A stretch of 64,000 bases of DNA. It comes from Yoonia sp. (GTDB taxonomy: Bacteria; Pseudomonadota; Alphaproteobacteria; Rhodobacterales; Rhodobacteraceae). Position 1 is the first letter of the stretch; every line of letters begins with the position of its first letter. The notes under the pieces are model-generated. The model was given only the letters and a program-made list of their open reading frames with translations. It had not been told where the DNA came from and did no database searches. The stretch is taken from assembly GCF_017854565.1 (NCBI RefSeq), contig NZ_JAFMHJ010000001.1, positions 62,001 through 126,000 on the forward strand, given 5' to 3'. The position numbers and the translations under genes were made by a program. Shown here piece by piece: positions 57,900-64,000 of this stretch.

Positions 57900-58841
57900 T
57901 CATTCCGACGTTGATGTGATAATAACTTCGACACGCCGGTTCGCCTCGCGGCCGGCGTCCGTCAGGTTGGATGCGATAGGCGACAGATAGCCCATGCCCT
58001 CGGCCCCCAGCTGCCGGCGGCTGACACCGTAGTTGCTGATCAAGCGTTCAAGCACGGACCCGGCCCGCCGTTTGGACAGCGCAATATTTGCAACAAGCGA
58101 TCCAGAAGAATCGGTGTGCCCCACCAGCGCGACCGTGCGATCCGGAAAAGCGGCCAGATAATCGGCCAGCGCCTGCAACGATGCAAACGGCCCTTCACCC
58201 AACTGCGAGGACCCCGTGTCAAATGTCAGATCGCCAAGCACCGCGTGCCCCGTCGTATCAAGACGATCAGCCAGCCCCCCAGACGCCGGTTCACTGCCCG
58301 ACGCCCGCAGCGGCGGCGCCCCCGAGGTGGCCAGCCGTTCTGGCTCTTGCTGGGGTGGGCCGACGCGCGTGACCTGCACAAAACCCGCCTGCGTGGTGCG
58401 GCTTACAAACAGGCTGATGTATTCGGGGCCATCCGCGCCCATCCGTTCGGCCGACAAGAACCGAAAGTCGCCAACGTTGATTTGCATCTGTGGCGGCGGC
58501 AATGTTTCAACACCAAAACGGAAGTCAAAGCCGCCGCAGGCCTCTGTCTGGCATTCAAAAATGATCCGGAACCTGTCATTGCGCAGCTGTTCACGCAAAG
58601 GCCGCAAAAGCTGCAAGGTGGTCAACCCAGACGCCGCGATCCGCCACGCCTGCCGCGTCAACTGACCTTCGATCACCTGCGCAGGCAAGGCCCCGTTCGC
58701 CCAGATTCCGACCGGCATGGCATAGCTATCAAGATCGCTGGATGTTGCGTCCTCAAGGCTGGCGTTACTGGGGAAATCCAGCGTTTGCGCATGCGCGGCA
58801 CCCGCCATGGACAAAAAAAGGCCGAGCAGCAAAAAAATCAT
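57900..58841 (-). CDS. OmpA family protein
   Basis: 313 residues. A signal peptide (about 1-18, ending AHAQ) leads to a novel N-terminal domain (to about 190) with two cysteines in FECQTEACGG. The C-terminal OmpA/MotB peptidoglycan-binding domain has LTFDTGSSQL, FPDRTVALVGHTDSSGS and NRRVEVIITS. No beta-barrel is obvious, so it is probably a periplasmic or outer-membrane protein anchored to peptidoglycan. Its ATG overlaps the stop of the upstream peroxidase-related gene by four bases. Confidence 0.92.
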   Translation of the reverse strand: MIFLLLGLFLSMAGAAHAQTLDFPSNASLEDATSSDLDSYAMPVGIWANGALPAQVIEGQLTRQAWRIAASGLTTLQLLRPLREQLRNDRFRIIFECQTEACGGFDFRFGVETLPPPQMQINVGDFRFLSAERMGADGPEYISLFVSRTTQAGFVQVTRVGPPQQEPERLATSGAPPLRASGSEPASGGLADRLDTTGHAVLGDLTFDTGSSQLGEGPFASLQALADYLAAFPDRTVALVGHTDSSGSLVANIALSKRRAGSVLERLISNYGVSRRQLGAEGMGYLSPIASNLTDAGREANRRVEVIITSTSE

Positions 58842-59404
58842 CGCGCCTGCGCGTGGTAGCCGTCGTTGGGCCGCATGTCCGTGGCTGAGGCAATGCGGTT
58901 GCTCATGTTATAGAAACCGGCCACGGCGGCGATGTCCCAGATATCGCGGTCAGAAAAGCCGACTTGCCGCAGGGAATCGCGGTGCCTTTCTTCAATGGTG
59001 GCACTGGCCACGGTCATCAGTTCTGCAAATTCCAGCATCGCGCATTGTCGCGCATCCAATGGCGCCACCCGCCAGTTCATGACCAGCATCTCGCCCAGCT
59101 TTGGATTGCCAGACAACTGCCGCACCGCCGCGCCATGAGCGGTCAGGCAATAGTAGCATTTGTTGATTGACGATACGGCCACTGCGATCATCTCGCGCTC
59201 TAACTTTGACAGGCCGGACGCTGCCAGCATCACATCATTATAAAGCGCGGTGAACGCATTCAGCTTGCCCACGTCAAAGGCATAGGCCTGCAGCACATTT
59301 GGAATCATCCCCAATTTTTCCTGACAGACGTCAAAGTATTTCTGCGTATCGGCAGGCAGCGGATCGGCCATGGGCAGATCAAGGGCTGTGGGTTTCTCGG
59401 TCAA
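58838..59404 (-). CDS. Peroxidase-related enzyme (AhpD/carboxymuconolactone decarboxylase family)
   Basis: 188 residues. The AhpD core holds the redox CYYCLTAHGAAVRQL motif with a CxxC and a nearby histidine. The family architecture also includes KLGMIPNVLQAYAFDVGKL and DLRQVGFSDRD-type helices. Members reduce alkyl hydroperoxides or act as CMD-like decarboxylases; the substrate is unknown. It overlaps the downstream OmpA gene and follows the GNAT gene by four bases. Confidence 0.9.
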   Translation of the reverse strand: MTEKPTALDLPMADPLPADTQKYFDVCQEKLGMIPNVLQAYAFDVGKLNAFTALYNDVMLAASGLSKLEREMIAVAVSSINKCYYCLTAHGAAVRQLSGNPKLGEMLVMNWRVAPLDARQCAMLEFAELMTVASATIEERHRDSLRQVGFSDRDIWDIAAVAGFYNMSNRIASATDMRPNDGYHAQAR

Positions 59405-59408
59405 GGGT

Positions 59409-60134
59409 TCACTCCTTCAAGGTCCGATAGTGATAGTGTCCCACAACCATCATCCCGAGGGAAGCATAGAGAGTATTGGCCGCCGCATTCGCCGTTGTCG
59501 TGACAAGCGTCAGATATTCCGCGCCATGGTCACGCCCCCAAAACGCCGCCGCGCGCGTCAGGTGTTGGGCAAGCCCCTGCCGCCGGTGTCCCGGTGCGAT
59601 TTCCAATGCGTGGATCATCGCGCAACCCTGCGCGATGCCGACATAGACCGTACCGGCGGGCCGGTCATTCAGCCGCCCAAGCAAGGTGGTCTTGGGATGC
59701 GGCGCGCGATCCATCACGCTGATCCGCCCCGGCCCGATGCCGCCCTGCGCCCAGACCTCTGCCTGAACGGCAAGCGGTGGCCAGACTTGAAACGTGGTCA
59801 CAGCGGGCGGGCGTTGGGTCGCGATCACATCCACCGGGGCCGCATACATCGTGACCGGATCTTTGATGACATAGCCCGCGTCATCCAGCATCTGATCAAG
59901 TGCCGTATCACTTTCGCGGATCATGAACAGGGGTGTTTGCCCAAGCGCGCGCATCGCACCGGCGGCCATGTCGATGGCGTCAGGCGTCACCGGCCTGGCG
60001 GCAGTTGCCGCACTGACCCGGCTTCCGCCGCCCTGCCCATCACGGATGATCCACGGCCCGACAGTCTGCTTTGCGGCCGCTGGCCATGTCGCATCAACGA
60101 CCGCATATAGCGTTGTGGGGTCAGGTCGCGTCAT
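59409..60134 (-). CDS. GNAT family N-acetyltransferase
   Basis: 241 residues. The acetyl-CoA-binding motif A region is IAPGHRRQGLAQHLTRAAAFWGR (Q/R-x-x-G-x-G/A), followed by GAEYLTLVTTTANAAANTLYASLGMM, typical of GNAT enzymes. The N-terminal half is longer than usual and contains a VDATWPAAAKQTVGPW segment. The acceptor is unknown. It overlaps the CinA-like gene by four bases, so it is translated from the same message. Confidence 0.9.
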   Translation of the reverse strand: MTRPDPTTLYAVVDATWPAAAKQTVGPWIIRDGQGGGSRVSAATAARPVTPDAIDMAAGAMRALGQTPLFMIRESDTALDQMLDDAGYVIKDPVTMYAAPVDVIATQRPPAVTTFQVWPPLAVQAEVWAQGGIGPGRISVMDRAPHPKTTLLGRLNDRPAGTVYVGIAQGCAMIHALEIAPGHRRQGLAQHLTRAAAFWGRDHGAEYLTLVTTTANAAANTLYASLGMMVVGHYHYRTLKE

Positions 60135-60853
60135 GCTGGAAACAGGGCGGCGAGCACGCCCATCGCGGCATCCAGCCGGGCGGCATCACTTCCACGCACC
60201 ACTAGATTGGACCCATAAACACCGTCTTTTTGGAACGGATAGGACCCAACGGACAAATCGCCGAACTGCGCTGCAAAGTCCCCCAAGGGACCGGCAATAT
60301 CACCTTCACCGCGCACAACCCGCAAAGTGCGCGATATCAGCGGCGCACCACCCGTAAGCGTTGGCAATATGCTTGCGACCATCGCCTGAAACACTGATGG
60401 CACACCGGCCATGACATGGACATTCTGCAGGGTGAAACCGGGTGCCGTACTGACCGGATTGTCGATCAGCGTGGCCCCCTGAGGGATTCGCGCCATCCGC
60501 AACCGCGCCGCATTCATCTCCTGTCCGGATCGGTCGTAATGCGCCTGAAGCAAGGCGCGGGCATCGCTGCGGATGTCGATAGGCGTGTCAAAAGCGGCGG
60601 CGATGCAGTCAGCGGTGATATCATCATGCGTTGGCCCAATCCCGCCGCTGGTGAACACGTGATCATAAGCCGCAGAAAGCGACTGCACGGCGGCAATAAT
60701 CGCAGGGGCATCGTCGCTGACGACCCGTACCTCCTTCAGGTCGATCCCCGCCTCCGTCAGCCGTCCTGCCAGATGGTGCATATTCGCGTCGCGGGTCCGG
60801 CCCGACAGTATCTCATCCCCGATGACAAGCATGGCGGCGGTGGGGTTAGGCAT
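60131..60853 (-). CDS. CinA-type molybdopterin-binding (MoCF) domain protein
   Basis: 240 residues from the ATG at 60853. The MoCF/CinA N-domain is clear: AMLVIGDEILSGRTRDAN, SDDAPAIIAAV and FTSGGIGPTHDDITADCIAAAF, then the C-terminal NVHVMAGVPSVFQAM and SYPFQKDGVYGSNLVV. The C-terminal nicotinamide-mononucleotide deamidase half of full CinA is absent, so this is the short form. Such proteins are annotated as competence/damage-inducible or as ADP-ribose pyrophosphatase-like, but the role is uncertain. It is divergent from sfsA. Confidence 0.92.
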   Translation of the reverse strand: MPNPTAAMLVIGDEILSGRTRDANMHHLAGRLTEAGIDLKEVRVVSDDAPAIIAAVQSLSAAYDHVFTSGGIGPTHDDITADCIAAAFDTPIDIRSDARALLQAHYDRSGQEMNAARLRMARIPQGATLIDNPVSTAPGFTLQNVHVMAGVPSVFQAMVASILPTLTGGAPLISRTLRVVRGEGDIAGPLGDFAAQFGDLSVGSYPFQKDGVYGSNLVVRGSDAARLDAAMGVLAALFPA

Positions 60854-60896
60854 GGGTGGTTCTCCTGTGCGTTTGAATGGGTTATAGGCTGCCCCT

Positions 60897-61598
60897 ATGC
60901 TCTTTTCCACGCCCCTTGTGCCCGCCCGGCTGATCCGCCGCTACAAACGGTTTCTGGCCGACATCCGGCTTGAGGACGGGCGTGATGTGACCGCGCACTG
61001 CCCGAATCCCGGGTCCATGATGGGACTGGCGGAACCGGGCATGAGAATCTGGCTGGAACCCAACGATGACCCCCGCAAAAAGCTGAAATTCGGCTGGCGC
61101 TTGGTGGATCATGAAAACGGGCATTTCACCGGGGTTGATACATCCGTACCCAACAAGGCACTGAAGGCGGCGCTCATGGCGCGTCAGGTGCCCGGCCTGC
61201 CCGATTACACTCTGGTCCGGCCCGAGGTGAAATACGGGCAAAACAGCCGCATTGATTTCCTGCTGTCAGGCAACGGACCGGACACCTATGTCGAGGTGAA
61301 AAGCGTGACACTGTCGCGCCAACCCGGCCTTGCAGAATTCCCCGACAGCGTGACCGCACGCGGTGCCAAGCATTTGTCAGAGATGGCGAATATGGTCCGC
61401 GCGGGGCACCGCGCGGTGATGTTTTATCTGGTCCAACGCACAGATTGCAGCGCGATGACCCTCGCCACCGATCTTGACCCGACATATGCCCGCGCATTTG
61501 CGGATGCACGCGCGTCAGGGGTCACTGTTCTCGCCCAATCCTGCCAGATCACCCCACAAGAAATAACACTTGGGTCATCAATCCCGTTACGAGACTAG
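60897..61598 (+). CDS. sfsA: DNA/RNA nuclease SfsA
   Basis: 233 residues, normal for the family. The start MLFSTPLVPARLIRRYKRFLADIRLEDG, the CPNPGSMMGLAEPG block, the catalytic segment RIDFLLSGNGPDTYVEVKSVTL (PD-(D/E)xK-like) and FPDSVTARGAKHLSEMANM are diagnostic. The family was first described as sugar-fermentation stimulation protein and was later shown to be a nuclease-like fold. It is divergent from the CinA-like gene. Confidence 0.95.
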   Translation: MLFSTPLVPARLIRRYKRFLADIRLEDGRDVTAHCPNPGSMMGLAEPGMRIWLEPNDDPRKKLKFGWRLVDHENGHFTGVDTSVPNKALKAALMARQVPGLPDYTLVRPEVKYGQNSRIDFLLSGNGPDTYVEVKSVTLSRQPGLAEFPDSVTARGAKHLSEMANMVRAGHRAVMFYLVQRTDCSAMTLATDLDPTYARAFADARASGVTVLAQSCQITPQEITLGSSIPLRD

Positions 61599-61654
61599 AA
61601 CTTCACCCCCGTTTCGCTTATGCCGCTGGGGAAACACGACTAAGGAAAACCAAC

Positions 61655-62467
61655 GTGCAGACCAACACCGGCCGCCTGACCAAAGACGGCATCCGCATTC
61701 ATGAAGCCACTGATTTTGCCGGCATGCGGACCGCAGGCGCCCTTGCGGCGCAGATTCTCGATGATATCGCCGAACATGTTTTCCCCGGTCAGACAACCGG
61801 AGAGATCGACCGCCTGATCACCCAATGGGTGCAAGATGCCGGCGCGACGTCCGCCACGATTGGCTACAGGGGATATCAGCACGCCAGTTGCATTTCGGTG
61901 AACCATGTCGTCTGCCATGGTATTCCGGGCGACAAGATACTCAAGGATGGGGACATCCTGAATATTGACGTGACCGTGATCGTGGATGGCTGGTTCGGCG
62001 ATACCAGCCGGATGTATGTGGCAGGCACCCTGTCACGCAAATCCGAGCGGCTGATCGAGGTCACGCATGACGCCCTGATGAAAGGGATCGAGGCCGCAAA
62101 GCCCGGCAATACCTTCGGCGACATCGGCCATGCGATCCAGCTTTATGCGGAAAGCAACCGCATGTCGGTTGTGCGCGACTTTTGCGGGCACGGGCTTGGC
62201 CGGGTTTTCCATGCGCCACCCAATGTCCTGCACTACGGGCGCCCCGGAACCGGCCCGATCCTGGAAGAGGGCATGTTCTTTACCATCGAACCGATGATCA
62301 ATATCGGTCGCCCGGAAACCAAGGTACTTGCCGACGACTGGACTGCCGTAACGCGCGACAAATCGCTGTCGGCACAGTTTGAACATTCCATCGGGATCAC
62401 GGCAGACGGCTGTGAGATTTTTACGCTTTCACCAGGCAACAAGTTTCACCCAACCTACCAGATCTGA
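61655..62467 (+). CDS. map: Methionine aminopeptidase, type I
   Basis: 270 residues from a GTG at 61655 (AAGGAAAACC upstream). It removes the initiator methionine from new proteins. Metal ligands are present: two aspartates in LNIDVTVIVDGWFGDTSR, the histidine in CGHGLGRVFHAPPN and glutamates in FTIEPMINIG and FEHSIGIT. Length is normal for type I. Its last 47 bases are overlapped, on the opposite strand, by the 3' end of the Hint-domain gene. Confidence 0.97.
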   Translation: MQTNTGRLTKDGIRIHEATDFAGMRTAGALAAQILDDIAEHVFPGQTTGEIDRLITQWVQDAGATSATIGYRGYQHASCISVNHVVCHGIPGDKILKDGDILNIDVTVIVDGWFGDTSRMYVAGTLSRKSERLIEVTHDALMKGIEAAKPGNTFGDIGHAIQLYAESNRMSVVRDFCGHGLGRVFHAPPNVLHYGRPGTGPILEEGMFFTIEPMINIGRPETKVLADDWTAVTRDKSLSAQFEHSIGITADGCEIFTLSPGNKFHPTYQI

Positions 62468-63647
62468 AAACTGCACGCGCCGGGCGTAATTGGATTTCAC
62501 GTGCTCTTTGGGTTTCGCCCACGCTCAGAAACGGGCGCGCCTTATCAGGAAGTGCATCTGTCTGTGGAAAATGCGCCAGCACAGCCAGCTTGTGGCGGAC
62601 GGGCAATGCATCAAGCGCCTGTTCGCCCGGGTACAGGCTTTCGCTGGGAACGCCATTGGCGTAAATCACCGCATGTACCGACAGCAAAAGGTGGTGATAG
62701 GTCACGGCCTTTACGCCCTTCTTGACCCGAACATAGCGGCGGTCGGTCAGGCCGATGGCAGGGGCCAAAACCTCGGTGCCGTGGGCATCAATCATCAGCA
62801 TCCGGTGCTGCGGTGACACCACAAGCGTTGCGGCTGGCATCGCAGGACCCATGCTACCGGGCTTAAAGGCAACCGGTTTCTGATCGGGATCTGCTCCTTT
62901 GGAGAAATCAAGCATCGTGCTGCCTGTCCACAACACCGGCTGCGGCCCATGATCAGCAGTCAGAATCTGGTCACCGACCCGCAGGGTTTCGATCAAACAC
63001 GGTCCGTCTATCGTATCAATCATAGTCCCGCTGGCATAGCAGGGCACAAAGGCCGGGCCGTAGATATAACCATCGGTTGCCGCATCATATTGGTAGGAAA
63101 AACCGGCGCCCGGGTCATCCTGCACCGCATCCCCGTCGATCACACCCAACAATGTCGTCCCTGTAAAACCCGATATACCTGCGACATTGGGGGTGTTGGT
63201 CGACATGTTGAACACGATATATTCACCGGTAGCAGGGTTCACCAGCGCAATTGATTCGCGTGCGCCGCCGGAACTGCCTTCAGTCAGCAGGTTCGTGTTG
63301 GGGCTACCCGTACCGGATTCCAGCCCCCCCTCCGACGCCTCTTGCGCAAACCCCAGCGTGCCGGTAATTTCGTTGATGACCCAGAGCGTCTGACCCGGTG
63401 CCAGGATCGTTCCCGGCGGAAATGTATGGAACAGCCCGTCCTGTGGCGGGTCATCCGCGCCGCTCCCCGTCGAGTCAGACCAGGTTTGCCAGCCCGAAAT
63501 ATCCAGGGGGGCGCCGGTCGTATTGGTGACCGACACGAACTCATCCTCTTGGCTCGCAGCCCCATCACCGTCTGTATCAAATTCCGTGCCACCGGAATTG
63601 TCGGGCATGATCTGACCGAAAATCAATCCATCAAGACTGAGAGGCAT
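62421..63647 (-). CDS. Lamin-tail-like plus Hint domain protein
   Basis: 408 residues, acidic, no signal peptide. Residues 12-100 resemble a lamin-tail (LTD) domain (EFVSVTNTTGAPLDISGW, HTFPPGTILAPGQTLWVI) with a calcium-loop-like DTDGDGAASQEDE at 24-36. A linker leads to a Hint domain: CYASGTMIDTIDGPCLIETLRVGD (first Cys about 203), SPQHRMLM (about 278) and the end block YHHLLLSVHAVIYANGVPSESLYPG. Hint domains of this type are common in Rhodobacterales exported proteins. A leaderless, acidic protein of this kind could be a type I secretion substrate (inference). Confidence 0.85.
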   Translation of the reverse strand: MPLSLDGLIFGQIMPDNSGGTEFDTDGDGAASQEDEFVSVTNTTGAPLDISGWQTWSDSTGSGADDPPQDGLFHTFPPGTILAPGQTLWVINEITGTLGFAQEASEGGLESGTGSPNTNLLTEGSSGGARESIALVNPATGEYIVFNMSTNTPNVAGISGFTGTTLLGVIDGDAVQDDPGAGFSYQYDAATDGYIYGPAFVPCYASGTMIDTIDGPCLIETLRVGDQILTADHGPQPVLWTGSTMLDFSKGADPDQKPVAFKPGSMGPAMPAATLVVSPQHRMLMIDAHGTEVLAPAIGLTDRRYVRVKKGVKAVTYHHLLLSVHAVIYANGVPSESLYPGEQALDALPVRHKLAVLAHFPQTDALPDKARPFLSVGETQRAREIQLRPARAVFRSGRLGETCCLVKA

Positions 63648-63879
63648 TCACAATCTCCCTTTGAAACGCGGCACTGGCCACTATGTACCTCACTTAAACA
63701 CGGCCCTGGAATGGCAAATTCGCGTCAATTGCCATCTGGGGCTAAATATCACGTCTGCCGTGCGTTGGCGATTCTTCTCGTTTCCTCATGCGAATGACTT
63801 GCAACTAATCTGCCATTCGCCCATATGGATGTTGTCGCTAGCGGTGGCGCCCTCCCACATGAAACAAAGGATGCACAAT
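63648..63879. promoter_or_regulatory. Divergent region between the Hint gene and the TRAP binding-protein gene
   Basis: About 230 bases, presumably holding both promoters. Immediately before the TRAP gene, AAAGG stands at 63865-63869. No clear operator palindrome or RNA gene is seen. Confidence 0.35.
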
Positions 63880-64000
63880 ATGCACCTCATCAAGCAAGCG
63901 GCGTTTGCTGCCGCTGTTACCTTGTCCGCAACCTCTGCCTTTGGTCAGGAAGTGACCCTGCGTTTTCAGCACTTCGTCTCACCGGCAAGCGCGAATCCGA
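63880..64000 (+). CDS. TRAP transporter substrate-binding protein, DctP family (N-terminal fragment)
   Basis: Only the first 40 codons are in the window. MHLIKQAAFAAAVTLSATSAFGQ is a Sec signal peptide, followed by EVTLRFQHFVSPASANP, the start of a mature DctP-type periplasmic protein. The ATG at 63880 is chosen because AAAGG lies ten bases upstream; an in-frame ATG nine bases earlier touches that site. TRAP carriers of marine Rhodobacterales import organic acids such as C4-dicarboxylates; the substrate is not inferable. Confidence 0.85.
   Translation, partial: MHLIKQAAFAAAVTLSATSAFGQEVTLRFQHFVSPASANP

Overview
The window looks like chromosomal DNA of a marine Rhodobacterales (Roseobacter-group) alphaproteobacterium. 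This is inferred from the GC-rich third codon positions, the many four-base ATGA gene overlaps, and family content typical of that order: an ETF-ubiquinone oxidoreductase, a YtoQ protein, a DUF1244 protein, a PrtD-like type I exporter, a COG3146 acyltransferase and Hint-domain proteins. No rRNA, tRNA or CRISPR array was seen. Almost all of the window is tightly packed housekeeping genome.

Layout. 1-8.7 kb: an EamA permease (cut by the window edge), a DUF188 protein, S-formylglutathione hydrolase, an AEC permease, a membrane protein and greA on the minus strand; ETF-QO on the plus strand; then a small membrane protein and a DUF4139 (MuiA-like) exported protein. 8.9-11.5 kb: a decayed IS66-family insertion sequence with a broken transposase, bracketed by a 30-bp imperfect inverted repeat. 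11.5-17.4 kb: asd, an iron-sulfur F420-hydrogenase-beta/BciB-like protein, a divergent Lrp regulator and alanine dehydrogenase, mscL, a glutathione transferase and YtoQ. 17.6-24.8 kb: the translation block pheT, an ASCH protein, an unknown gene, pheS, rplT and rpmI, then pyruvate kinase. 24.9-31 kb: N-formylglutamate amidohydrolase, DUF1244 and a DapA-like aldolase; D-amino-acid transaminase with a dipeptide epimerase (cell-wall peptide metabolism); and the glnK-amtB ammonium module.

31-43 kb: a class A PBP, a type I secretion ATPase and adaptor followed by RidA, GDPD, a COG3146 protein, PhhB and MscS in one directon; a peroxiredoxin; an FAD reductase followed by rsmD. 43-49.6 kb (minus): ispE, a large TPR protein, a fasciclin-domain remnant, three conserved unknowns and ilvD. 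49.6-54.2 kb: a CPBP protease, an isolated toxin-like unknown gene, then accD-folC-unknown. 54.6-64 kb: 2,4-dienoyl-CoA reductase, a LysR regulator, an OmpA-like protein, an AhpD-like peroxidase, a GNAT protein, a CinA-like protein, sfsA, map, a lamin-tail/Hint protein, and the start of a TRAP substrate-binding protein.

The most unusual items are: (1) the orphan gene at 50602-51306, whose N-terminus resembles the short SPQV...QL / VQR segments of DUF4157-type exported polymorphic toxins; (2) the lamin-tail plus Hint protein, whose 3' end overlaps map; (3) the AT-rich unknown gene and ASCH gene inserted between pheS and pheT; (4) the IS66 copy with a 10-G tract, a junction deletion and a probable internal deletion, inside an unexplained inverted repeat. 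No complete new defence or secretion system could be established from the sequence alone.
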